A stretch of 34,754 nucleotides of DNA, from positions 1 to 34,754 of the forward strand of contig CAJLTE010000026.1 in assembly GCA_905209435.1 (NCBI GenBank), written 5' to 3'. This document shows positions 23,758-31,490 of the stretch, one piece after another (the first letter of the stretch is position 1; each line of letters opens with the position of its first letter). Position numbers and translations under genes: made by a program. Source of the stretch: an uncultured Blautia sp. (GTDB taxonomy: Bacteria; Bacillota_A; Clostridia; Lachnospirales; Lachnospiraceae). Under the pieces are notes generated by a model. It was given only the letters and a program-made list of their open reading frames with translations. It ran no database searches and had not been told where the DNA came from.

Positions 23758-23962
23758 GCGCAGAAAAATAGTTGCTTTTATGTGCGGTTTCGGACACTAA
23801 GATATTCTAAGCTGCCCAAAATCTGCTAGAAGCATGAGTCAAATGACACAAACTCGCCTGTGGCTCAGACAGTGTGCCATTTGACTCATAACGCAGATTT
23901 TTGCCGGCTAAGAATATCTAAGTGTCTTGCAAATGCACATAAAAGCAACTATTTTTCTGCGC
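23758..23962. mobile_element. 205-bp foldback element (MITE-like inverted repeat)
   Basis: Outer arms of 28 bases (23758-23785 and 23935-23962) are perfect inverse complements. Inward the pairing continues: 23793-23812 with 23907-23926 (18 of 20), 23814-23826 with 23893-23905 (11 of 13) and 23834-23850 with 23873-23889 (16 of 17), leaving a loop of about 22 bases. It carries no gene. Size, long terminal inverted repeats and intergenic position fit a miniature inverted-repeat element. I see no convincing target-site duplication. A long stem-loop RNA is the alternative, though there is no promoter or T tract of its own. Confidence 0.65.
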
Positions 23963-24047
23963 TGGTTATTGGCTGATACAAATGTTTGCAGTGAAAAAGA
24001 TTAGGTTTTAGTGTTGGGGGTTAGCTGTGGAGAGAGGTGAAAGTGAT

Positions 24048-24896
24048 ATGGAGTTTCAGCATGAATTGATCATTCCCAATGAGGGGCTGCCGTTTAAGGT
24101 TTTTTTGTTTGAGGGTGGAAATGGAAATTATGTGAGGGAGAAGCACTGGCATACTTCGATTGAGATTTTTGCGGTTCTGGAAGGACATCTGGAGTTTTTT
24201 ATGAATAAGGAGGAGTATCCGCTGAAGGCGGGGGAGCAGATGATTATTAACTCCAATGAGATTCATTCCATACGCGCAGTGGAGAAGAATAAGACTGTGG
24301 TGCTTCAGATACCATTGAAGCAGTTTGAGAATTATTTTACAGCGCAAAGGTTTATCCGTTTCAGGAGTCAGGATGAGGCGGCGGATGTGAAGCTGGCTTC
24401 ATTGATTAAGAAGCTATATAAGGTTTATACGGCGAGAGATGTGGGATATGAGTTTCGGACGATGTCTCTGTTTTATGAGATTATGTATATGTTGGTCAAA
24501 AATTATCGGTTGACGGAGGTTCATGAGAAGGAGATTCGACACAGCAGGAGACTGGATGCTTTGTCAAAAATTACCACTTATATGCGTGAACATTATAATG
24601 AAGATCTGAAACTTTCAGACCTGGCAGCCACATTTGGTTATTCTGATGCATATTTGTCGCGAATGTTCCAAAAATATGCAAAAGTTAACTATAAAACTTA
24701 TTTGCAGGATATCCGTATGGCATATGCGTACAGAGATTTGGTGAATACTGATCGTACTATTAGTCAGATTGCACTGGACAATGGATTTTGCAGCAGTCGT
24801 GGATTTTCGGGGGAATTTCAGAAAAGATATGGAATTCTGCCAAGTGAGATGCGAAAGCAGAAAAATGAAAAAGGTCAAAAAAATGCTATAGAATAG
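24048..24896 (+). CDS. AraC-family regulator, likely activator of the sugar operon
   Basis: 282 aa. N-terminal cupin sensor (H-W-H-T-S-I-E-I-F-A-V-L-E-G-H-L-E-F and the later I-I-N-S-N-E-I-H-S-I) and a C-terminal double helix-turn-helix (A-T-F-G-Y-S-D-A-Y-L-S-R-M-F-Q-K-Y, then D-N-G-F-C-S-S-R-G-F-S-G-E-F-Q-K-R-Y-G). GAGAGGTG precedes the ATG at 24048; a GTG at 24027 is possible but has a poorer site. The gene lies directly upstream of, and in line with, the DUF4867-isomerase-kinase genes. A -10 box (TATACT, 24933) without a good -35 in the 98-base gap fits a promoter that needs this activator. That link is inferred. Confidence 0.88.
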   Translation: MEFQHELIIPNEGLPFKVFLFEGGNGNYVREKHWHTSIEIFAVLEGHLEFFMNKEEYPLKAGEQMIINSNEIHSIRAVEKNKTVVLQIPLKQFENYFTAQRFIRFRSQDEAADVKLASLIKKLYKVYTARDVGYEFRTMSLFYEIMYMLVKNYRLTEVHEKEIRHSRRLDALSKITTYMREHYNEDLKLSDLAATFGYSDAYLSRMFQKYAKVNYKTYLQDIRMAYAYRDLVNTDRTISQIALDNGFCSSRGFSGEFQKRYGILPSEMRKQKNEKGQKNAIE

Positions 24897-24965
24897 TCAA
24901 GAAAACTGGCGAAAAGAAACAGGTTGTTCTGCTATACTCGAATCACAGTAAAGATAACGTGACAT

Positions 24966-24977
24966 CCCCGAAAGGGG
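24966..24977 (+). promoter_or_regulatory. CCCC-GAAA-GGGG hairpin before the DUF4867 start
   Basis: A very stable 4-bp stem with a GNRA loop ends three bases before the AGGAGG ribosome binding site at 24981-24986. It may affect mRNA stability or loading. A protein or ligand is not implied. Confidence 0.4.
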
Positions 24978-24994
24978 AAAAGGAGGTTTTACAG

Positions 24995-25612
24995 GTGAAG
25001 ATTCAGAATGTAGCAGATGCTTCTTTCCGCAGATACGGAAAAGTTCTGGAAGGTTATGACTTCAGCGCACTTCTTAAAGAGATGAAACACACACCGGTTC
25101 CGGATGATGTGGTTTATGTTCCTTCTGTAGAAGAACTGGAAGCTCTGGATGTGGCAAAAGAATTACAGAACAAAGGTTTCGGAGGAATCCCGATCGAGAT
25201 CGGATACTGCAACGGACATAATAAGAAATTAAATGCTGTAGAATATCATCGCAGCTCAGAGATCAACGTAGCAGTAACAGATCTGGTTCTGCTCATCGGA
25301 AGCCAGCAGGATATCACAGACGAACTTACATATGACACTTCTAAAATCGAAGCATTTTTAGTACCTGCAGGAACAGGCATTGAAGTATACGCAACAACGC
25401 TTCATTATGCACCATGTAATGTGCAGGACGGAGGATTCCAGTGTGTAGTTGTACTTCCGGCAGGAACTAACACAGATCTGACATTTGAAACAGCAAAGAC
25501 AGGAGAGGACAGCCTTCTGACAGCTAAAAACAAATGGCTCATCGCACACGAAGATGCAGCAATCGCAGGTGCTGTAAACGGACTTCGCGGAGAGAACATC
25601 GCAATTGACTGA
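24995..25612 (+). CDS. DUF4867 family protein
   Basis: 205 aa, cupin-like, soluble. The sequence matches the DUF4867 family of clostridial sugar operons: I-G-Y-C-N-G-H-N-K-K-L-N-A-V-E-Y-H-R-S-S-E-I-N-V-A, where the His/Glu cluster (E-Y-H-x-x-S-E) suggests metal binding, then a second H-Y-A-P-C strand near residue 132. The biochemical function is not established; an epimerase, mutarotase or isomerase helper acting on the same sugar is plausible. The start is GTG at 24995, set by AGGAGG 8 bases ahead. The isomerase gene follows after 59 bases. It is the first gene of the catabolic unit. Confidence 0.8.
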   Translation: MKIQNVADASFRRYGKVLEGYDFSALLKEMKHTPVPDDVVYVPSVEELEALDVAKELQNKGFGGIPIEIGYCNGHNKKLNAVEYHRSSEINVAVTDLVLLIGSQQDITDELTYDTSKIEAFLVPAGTGIEVYATTLHYAPCNVQDGGFQCVVVLPAGTNTDLTFETAKTGEDSLLTAKNKWLIAHEDAAIAGAVNGLRGENIAID

Positions 25613-25671
25613 GAACTAAAAAACAAAATCATATAAAACTAAAGCATATAAAATATGGAGGAAATTATACT

Positions 25672-27153
25672 ATGAACAATATACCAGTAGTAAAACTTGG
25701 ATTAATCGCAGTAAGCCGTGACTGTTTCCCAATTCAGCTTTCTGAAAAAAGACGTGCAGCTATCATGGACGCATACAAAGGTGAACTTTATGAATGTCCG
25801 GTAACTGTTGAGAATGAAAAAGACATGGAAAAAGCACTTGAAGATGTAAATAAAGCAGAGTGCAATGCACTGGTTGTTTTCCTTGGAAACTTCGGACCTG
25901 AAACACCTGAAACACTGATCGCAGAGAGATTTGACGGACCGTGCATGTATGTAGCTGCAGCAGAAGGCGACGGCGACATGATCAACGGCAGAGGTGATGC
26001 TTACTGTGGTATGCTGAACTGCTCTTACAACTTAAAGATGCGTCATCTTGAGGCATATATTCCGGAATATCCGATCGGAACAGCTACAGACATTTCCAAA
26101 ATGATCGCTGATTTCGTACCGATCGCACGTGCCGTTATCGGTGTTCGTAACCTGAAGATCATTACTTTCGGACCACGTCCACAGGACTTTTTCGCTTGTA
26201 ACGCACCTATCAAAGGACTTTATGAACTGGGTGTTGAGATTGAAGAGAACTCAGAACTTGACCTTCTCGTTTCCTTCAAAGAGCATGAGAACGATCCTCG
26301 TATCCCGGAAGTATGTGCAGATATGGCAAAAGAAATGGGCGAAGGCAGATATTATGCTGACCTCAATGTTAAGATGGCACAGTTTGAGCTTACTCTTCTT
26401 GACTGGGCAGAAGCTCACAAAGGTGCAAGAAAATATGTTGCATTTGCCGATAAATGCTGGCCTGCATTCCCGTCACAGTTCGGATTTGAGCCTTGCTATG
26501 TAAACAGCCGTCTTGCTTCAAGAGGAATCCCGGTATCCTGTGAAGTTGATATCTACGGAGCACTCAGCGAGTACATCGGACTTTGCATTTCCCAGGATGC
26601 AGTTACACTGCTTGACATCAACAACTCTGTTCCGCAGTATATCTATGATGAAGATATCAAAGGAAAATATGATTATAAACTTACTGACACATTCATGGGA
26701 TTCCATTGCGGAAATACTCCGGCATGCAAAATGTGCGATTCCAGAGCAGTTAAATATCAGCTCATCCAGCACAGACTTCTTGAGCCAGAAGGATCTGAGC
26801 CAGACTTTACAAGAGGAACTCTTGAAGGTGATATCGCTGCTTCTGACATTACATTCTACCGTCTGCAGTGCAATTCAGAAGGTGAAATGGTAGCATATGT
26901 TGCTGAAGGTGAAGTTCTTGATGTACCTACAAGATCCTTTGGTGGTATTGGTATCTTCGCTATCAAAGAAATGGGAAGATTCTACCGTCACGTTCTTGTT
27001 GAAGGCAACTATCCGCATCACGGAGCTGTTATGTTCGGTCATTACGGAAAACTCTTCTTTGAAGTAGTTAAATTCCTCGGAATCAATGTAAACAAAATCG
27101 GTTACAATCAGCCTGCAGGAGTAAGATATCCAACAGAGAATCCTTGGGGATAA
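25672..27153 (+). CDS. L-fucose/L-arabinose isomerase family protein
   Basis: 493 aa, a FucI/AraA-fold ketol isomerase-like protein. The Rossmann-type opening (V-K-L-G-L-I-A-V-S-R), the A-L-V-V-F-L-G-N-F-G-P-E-T-P strand and the F-H-C-G-N-T-P-A-C-K-M segment (near residue 343) agree with the family of Mn-dependent aldose isomerases. It probably turns an aldose into the ketose used by the kinase encoded next. Because that kinase is xylulokinase-like, D-xylose, D-arabinose or another pentose are candidates, and no classical XylA is nearby. GGAGG precedes the start. A 9-bp hairpin follows the gene. Confidence 0.82.
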   Translation: MNNIPVVKLGLIAVSRDCFPIQLSEKRRAAIMDAYKGELYECPVTVENEKDMEKALEDVNKAECNALVVFLGNFGPETPETLIAERFDGPCMYVAAAEGDGDMINGRGDAYCGMLNCSYNLKMRHLEAYIPEYPIGTATDISKMIADFVPIARAVIGVRNLKIITFGPRPQDFFACNAPIKGLYELGVEIEENSELDLLVSFKEHENDPRIPEVCADMAKEMGEGRYYADLNVKMAQFELTLLDWAEAHKGARKYVAFADKCWPAFPSQFGFEPCYVNSRLASRGIPVSCEVDIYGALSEYIGLCISQDAVTLLDINNSVPQYIYDEDIKGKYDYKLTDTFMGFHCGNTPACKMCDSRAVKYQLIQHRLLEPEGSEPDFTRGTLEGDIAASDITFYRLQCNSEGEMVAYVAEGEVLDVPTRSFGGIGIFAIKEMGRFYRHVLVEGNYPHHGAVMFGHYGKLFFEVVKFLGINVNKIGYNQPAGVRYPTENPWG

Positions 27154-27200
27154 TTTACAATCGGACTTAAAAATTAAAAACTGACACGAAATATACAAAG

Positions 27201-27228
27201 ACATCCCAGGGGGCTTCCTCTGGGATGT
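27201..27228 (+). other. Hairpin between isomerase and kinase genes
   Basis: ACATCCCAG (27201-27209) and CTGGGATGT (27220-27228) pair perfectly, without a T run, in the middle of the operon. It may stabilise the upstream mRNA end. Confidence 0.55.
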
Positions 27229-27250
27229 AAGAGGTGTAAGGAGGGTATTT

Positions 27251-28708
27251 ATGTACTATATTGGTGTTGACCTTGGTACTTCAGCAGTAAAGCTGCTGCT
27301 TATGGAGGAATCCGGAAAGATCTGTAACATTGTTTCAAAAGAATATCCATTATTCTTTCCACATCCGGGCTGGTCTGAGCAGAAACCGGAAGACTGGTTT
27401 GCACAGAGCATGGAAGGTATGAAAGAGCTGACAAAAGACATTGACAGAAGTCAGGTAGCCGGAATCGGCTTCGGTGGACAGATGCATGGTCTTGTTACTC
27501 TTGATAAAGATGACAACGTAATCCGTCCTGCAATCCTCTGGAATGACGGACGTACAGGTGAAGAAACAGAATATCTGAATACAGTGATCGGAAAAGACAA
27601 GCTCTCTGAGTACACAGCCAATATCGCATTCGCTGGATTCACAGCACCGAAGATTCTCTGGATGCAGAAAAACGAGCCGGAGAACTTTAAGAAAGTAGTT
27701 AAGATTATGCTGCCAAAAGATTATCTGGCATATCGTCTGTCAGGTTCCTTCTGCACAGATGTTTCCGATGCTTCCGGTATGCTTCTTCTTGATGTAAAGA
27801 ACCGTTGCTGGTCAAAAGAAATGCTGGAGATCTGTGGAATCACAGAAGAACAGCTTCCGAAACTGTATGAGAGCTGGGAAGTAGTTGGAACTCTGAAACC
27901 GGAGATTGCGAAAGAACTTGGATTCAGTGAAGATGTAAAGGTTGTTGCAGGTGCAGGTGATAATGCAGCAGCTGCCGTAGGAACCGGTACAGTTGGTGAC
28001 GGACAGTGTAATATTTCCCTTGGAACATCCGGAACTGTATTTATTTCCAGCAAGAACTTCGGCGTGGATGCTCACAATGCACTTCATTCTTTCTGTCATG
28101 CAGATGGAAGCTATCATTTGATGGGATGTATGCTCAGCGCAGCTTCCTGTAATAAATGGTGGGCAGAAGAGATCCTTCAGACAAAAGATTTCAATGCAGA
28201 GCAGGCTCCGATCCAGAAACTTGGTGAGAACAACGTATTCTTCCTTCCATATCTGATGGGAGAACGTTCTCCACACAATAATCCGGATGCAAGAGGTGTA
28301 TTCTTCGGAATGTCCATGGATAGTACAAGAGCAGACATGACACAGGCTGTTCTGGAAGGTGTTGCATTTGGACTTCGTGATTCTCTGGAAGTTGCAAGAA
28401 GCCTGGGAATCAAGATTGAGAGAACTAAGATCTGCGGTGGTGGAGCTAAGAGCCCACTGTGGAAGAAGATCATTGCTAATGTCATGAATCTGAAAGTTGA
28501 CGTTCTGGAGAATGAAGAGGGACCATCCATGGGTGGTGCTATGCTTGCAGCAGTAGGCTGCGGTGCTTATCCGGATGTAGAAACAATCGGTAAGAAATTT
28601 GCAAAGGTTGTTGATACAGTAGAACCGGATCCTGAACTGGTTGCTAAATACGAAGAAAAATACCAGAAATTCCGTACTCTGTATCCAGCTATGAAACCAT
28701 TATTCTAA
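27251..28708 (+). CDS. xylB: Xylulokinase (FGGY family)
   Basis: 485 aa. Phosphorylates D-xylulose to xylulose 5-phosphate, the entry to the pentose phosphate path. Two FGGY lobes are clear: D-L-G-T-S-A-V-K (7-14) for phosphate binding, G-G-Q-M-H-G (75-80, the Met-His of xylulokinases), catalytic Asp 237 in A-G-A-G-D-N-A-A-A-A-V-G, and G-G-G-A-K-S-P-L-W-K-K near 396. Start follows AAGGAGGG. As last gene of the unit it is closed by the terminator at 28771. Activity on L-ribulose or another ketose cannot be excluded, since the neighbour is not a xylose isomerase of the usual type. Confidence 0.9.
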   Translation: MYYIGVDLGTSAVKLLLMEESGKICNIVSKEYPLFFPHPGWSEQKPEDWFAQSMEGMKELTKDIDRSQVAGIGFGGQMHGLVTLDKDDNVIRPAILWNDGRTGEETEYLNTVIGKDKLSEYTANIAFAGFTAPKILWMQKNEPENFKKVVKIMLPKDYLAYRLSGSFCTDVSDASGMLLLDVKNRCWSKEMLEICGITEEQLPKLYESWEVVGTLKPEIAKELGFSEDVKVVAGAGDNAAAAVGTGTVGDGQCNISLGTSGTVFISSKNFGVDAHNALHSFCHADGSYHLMGCMLSAASCNKWWAEEILQTKDFNAEQAPIQKLGENNVFFLPYLMGERSPHNNPDARGVFFGMSMDSTRADMTQAVLEGVAFGLRDSLEVARSLGIKIERTKICGGGAKSPLWKKIIANVMNLKVDVLENEEGPSMGGAMLAAVGCGAYPDVETIGKKFAKVVDTVEPDPELVAKYEEKYQKFRTLYPAMKPLF

Positions 28709-28770
28709 GATTTGACATGTTTTATGTATTACATACAGAAATGGAAAAAACAATTTAAGATGTAAAGATA

Positions 28771-28808
28771 AAATACCGCTGTAGGTGAAGCTATAGCGGT
28801 ATTTTTTT
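28771..28808 (+). terminator. Terminator of the sugar operon
   Basis: AAATACCGCTGTAG (28771-28784) pairs with CTATAGCGGTATTT (28791-28804), 14 bp with one G-U, then a run of T. Confidence 0.9.
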
Positions 28809-28868
28809 GTGAAAAGAAAACACGATGTATAATCCATAATAATTCTGGAGTCTGCAAAGCTGGATGCG

Positions 28869-28903
28869 AATATAAAAACAGGCGGGAAAGTCTTCCCGCC
28901 TGT
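28869..28903 (-). terminator. Terminator of fhs and the Wood-Ljungdahl transcript
   Basis: ACAGGCGGGAA (28878-28888) and TTCCCGCCTGT (28893-28903) pair perfectly with loop AGTC; on the minus strand it ends in TTTTTATATTC. It stops the minus-strand transcript 64 bases after fhs and faces the sugar operon terminator. Confidence 0.9.
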
Positions 28904-28966
28904 AAATCGTCTGGACATATATCATATATAAATATGACTTTTTATTTTTGATTGAGTTCTGTAAGA

Positions 28967-30652
28967 TTAGAACAGACCTGTGATCTTACCTGTTTCGTCT
29001 ACGTCGATTCTTTCAGCAGCCGGAACTTTTGGCAGACCTGGCATTGTCATGATCTCGCCTGTGAGGGCTACGATGAAACCTGCACCAGCGGAAATCTTCA
29101 GGTTACGAACTGTAACTTCGAAGTCTGTCGGAGCACCGAGTTTGGTCTGGTCGTCTGTTAAGCTGTACTGAGTCTTAGCTACACAGATCGGGCAGTTGCC
29201 GAAGCCAAGAGCTTCTAACTGTTTTGCCTGTTTCTGAGCGTTTGCTGTCAGGACAACTCTCTTGCCGCCGTAAACTTTCTGAACGATCTGGTTCAGTTTG
29301 TCTTCAATAGAACCTTCCAGTTCATATGCATAAGTAAAGTCATTTGGTTCTTCAACAAGACGGAGAACTTCTTCAGCAAGTTTGATTCCGCCTTCGCCGC
29401 CTTTAGCCCATACTTCAGAAAGGGCAACATTAACGCCGAGTTCTTTACATTTTGCTTCTACGAAGTCAAGTTCAGCTTTTGTATCTGTCGGGAATGCGTT
29501 GATGGCAACAACACATGGCAGTTTGTATACGTTCTTAATATTGGAAACATGTTTCAGAAGGTTCGGGATACCTTTCTCAAGTGCTTCCAGGTTTTCATTG
29601 TTAAGGTCAGCTTTTGCAACACCGCCGTTGTATTTCAGGGCACGTACAGTAGCTACGATAACAACTGCGCTTGGTTTTAAGCCTGCCATACGGCATTTGA
29701 TGTCGAGGAATTTCTCAGCACCGAGGTCAGCACCGAAACCAGCTTCTGTAATTGCATAATCAGCAAGTTTCAGAGCCATTTTTGTAGCTGTTACGGAGTT
29801 ACATCCGTGAGCGATGTTTGCGAATGGTCCACCATGTACGATTGCAGGAACGTGTTCCAGAGTCTGTACAAGGTTTGGTTTCAGAGCATCTTTTAACAGG
29901 GCTGTCATAGCACCTTCTGCGTGAAGGTCACCGGCTGTTACAGGTTTCTGCTCGGAAACTTTACCGTATGTATATCCGATGATGATCTTGGATAATCTTT
30001 CTTTCAGGTCTTTGATATCGCTTGCAAGACAGAGAACTGCCATGATCTCAGATGCAACTGTGATGTCGTATCCGTCTTCACGAGGCATACCGTTTGTCTT
30101 TCCGCCAAGGCCGTCGATTACATTACGAAGCTGACGGTCGTTCATATCTACACATCTCTTCCATGTGATCTTACGTGGGTCAATGTTTAATGCATTTCCC
30201 TGGAAGATATGATTGTCGATCATAGCTGCAAGTAAGTTGTTTGCTGCACCGATCGCATGGAAGTCACCTGTGAAGTGAAGGTTGATGTCTTCCATAGGAA
30301 CTACCTGTGCATATCCGCCGCCTGCTGCACCGCCTTTAACACCGAATACCGGTCCTAAGGATGGCTCACGAAGGGCTACCATAACGTTCTTGCCAAGTTT
30401 CTGCATAGCATCTGCAAGACCTACAGTTGTAGTAGTTTTTCCTTCTCCTGCTGGTGTCGGGTTGATAGCTGTCATAAGGATCAGCTTTCCGTCCGGCTTG
30501 TCTGTTTCTCTTAAAAGATTGTAGTCGATTTTTGCTTTGTACTTTCCGTACTGCTCCAGATATTTGTCATCAATACCTGCTTTCTCCGCAATCTGGGTAA
30601 TTGGAAGCATTTCGCATTCCTGTGCAATTTCAATGTCTGATTTGAATCCCAT
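28967..30652 (-). CDS. fhs: Formate--tetrahydrofolate ligase
   Basis: 561 aa, normal for the family. Uses ATP to join formate to tetrahydrofolate, giving 10-formyl-THF, the second step of the methyl branch of the Wood-Ljungdahl pathway. The P-loop T-P-A-G-E-G-K-T (66-73), the G-G-A-A-G-G-G-Y segment and the E-P-S-L-G-P-V-F-G stretch are all present. Cytoplasmic tetramer in known relatives. AAGGAGG sits 9 bases ahead of the ATG. It is the last gene of the minus-strand cluster after acsC-acsE-acsV-DUF3786, with 111 bases of hairpin-containing spacer ahead, so it could be read from the shared transcript or also alone. Confidence 0.97.
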   Translation of the reverse strand: MGFKSDIEIAQECEMLPITQIAEKAGIDDKYLEQYGKYKAKIDYNLLRETDKPDGKLILMTAINPTPAGEGKTTTTVGLADAMQKLGKNVMVALREPSLGPVFGVKGGAAGGGYAQVVPMEDINLHFTGDFHAIGAANNLLAAMIDNHIFQGNALNIDPRKITWKRCVDMNDRQLRNVIDGLGGKTNGMPREDGYDITVASEIMAVLCLASDIKDLKERLSKIIIGYTYGKVSEQKPVTAGDLHAEGAMTALLKDALKPNLVQTLEHVPAIVHGGPFANIAHGCNSVTATKMALKLADYAITEAGFGADLGAEKFLDIKCRMAGLKPSAVVIVATVRALKYNGGVAKADLNNENLEALEKGIPNLLKHVSNIKNVYKLPCVVAINAFPTDTKAELDFVEAKCKELGVNVALSEVWAKGGEGGIKLAEEVLRLVEEPNDFTYAYELEGSIEDKLNQIVQKVYGGKRVVLTANAQKQAKQLEALGFGNCPICVAKTQYSLTDDQTKLGAPTDFEVTVRNLKISAGAGFIVALTGEIMTMPGLPKVPAAERIDVDETGKITGLF

Positions 30653-30696
30653 TTCAAATTACCTCCTTTTTACTCCGCTTTTAAGTCGGTTTTTCA

Positions 30697-30752
30697 TTAC
30701 CGGCCACTCCAAAGACCGGGTAACTTTTTTATCTAAAACAGGTGCCGCCTGT
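30697..30752 (-). other. Two small hairpins upstream of fhs
   Basis: On the minus strand ACAGG-CGGCA-CCTGT (30738-30752) is followed by TTTTAG, and TTACCCGG pairs with CCGGTAA (30697-30723). They lie in the spacer between the DUF3786 gene and fhs. The first may be a weak or partial terminator. No tetrahydrofolate riboswitch pattern is seen. Confidence 0.45.
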
Positions 30753-30763
30753 CTTATTCAAAT

Positions 30764-31432
30764 TTAAGCCTGAACGCATTTCAAAAATGCTTTTAAAGAA
30801 CCAATGATCACATCCCCCATAACTGCCATATCTTCAGCCTGGAAAGAAACAGGGAAGTTATCAGAAAAGAGGATCTGTGAAGACGGCGGAAATTCCTCAT
30901 CGCCCTCCCAGAGGATCATCTGTACTTTGTATTCCGGGAAAATCTCTACTTCATAAGCAATATCGCCATGCTTTACAGGTGTAGCCTTGATATGCTCCAT
31001 GATTGCTTTGAAATCTCCCAGTCGGTTTCCATAGGAAAATGCCAGACGCTTAATGCATCTGCCGTCAAACTGTCTTAAGTATACCTCTCCCCATGGCATC
31101 TCACGGTATGTTTTAAACTTTCCGGAACTCTCAGATTTCACACCGTTTAAAAGGAAACGGATTGTCAAAATCCTTGCATAGATCATATCTTCCAGTGGAT
31201 AAAATCCCTTCTCATCCGGAGTATGTGTCACTGTGAAATCCGGCCATGTGATTTGGTATTCGGTTCCAAGAAAAGTTAAAGTCAGAGTTTTTGTTTCTTC
31301 ATTGTAAGGAATGGCAAGTCTGGCAGCAATCTCTTTCGGATCTGCGGCTGCATATTCCTGAGTGTAATGCTCCCACGGCATTCTTTCCTTACTGTCTTTT
31401 TCATAGTTTAATTCATTTAAGCTAAACGCCAT
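30764..31432 (-). CDS. DUF3786 domain protein
   Basis: 222 aa, soluble, without Cys-rich motif or signal peptide. It shows the DUF3786 pattern (early G-T-E-Y-Q-I-T-W-P-D strand, F-Y-P-L-E-D-M-I-Y-A-R-I-L-T-I-R-F-L-L-N-G, and the late D-E-E-F-P-P-S-S-Q-I-L-F-S-D-N-F). DUF3786 proteins are found in anaerobes beside corrinoid and carbon monoxide dehydrogenase genes; the function is not known. Place in the operon, between the corrinoid activator and fhs, points to a role in methyl transfer, corrinoid or cofactor handling. The ribosome binding site is TGGAGAC. It could also be an accessory or assembly factor; nothing in the sequence marks an enzyme active site. Confidence 0.85.
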   Translation of the reverse strand: MAFSLNELNYEKDSKERMPWEHYTQEYAAADPKEIAARLAIPYNEETKTLTLTFLGTEYQITWPDFTVTHTPDEKGFYPLEDMIYARILTIRFLLNGVKSESSGKFKTYREMPWGEVYLRQFDGRCIKRLAFSYGNRLGDFKAIMEHIKATPVKHGDIAYEVEIFPEYKVQMILWEGDEEFPPSSQILFSDNFPVSFQAEDMAVMGDVIIGSLKAFLKCVQA

Positions 31433-31447
31433 TGTAAGTCTCCACAG

Positions 31448-31478
31448 ACAGGACAGATAAAAAACTCATCTGCCCTGT
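31448..31478 (-). other. Hairpin between acsV and the DUF3786 gene
   Basis: ACAGGACAGAT (31448-31458) pairs with ATCTGCCCTGT (31468-31478), 11 bp with one G-U type pair. On the minus strand the T-rich part is in the loop, so it is not a usual terminator; it may protect the upstream mRNA 3' end. Confidence 0.6.
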
Positions 31479-31490
31479 TATTTTTATTAC

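Noticed and set aside
30653..30763. Tetrahydrofolate riboswitch ahead of fhs
   Set aside because: Only two simple hairpins are present; the conserved pseudoknot and core sequences of that riboswitch are not seen.
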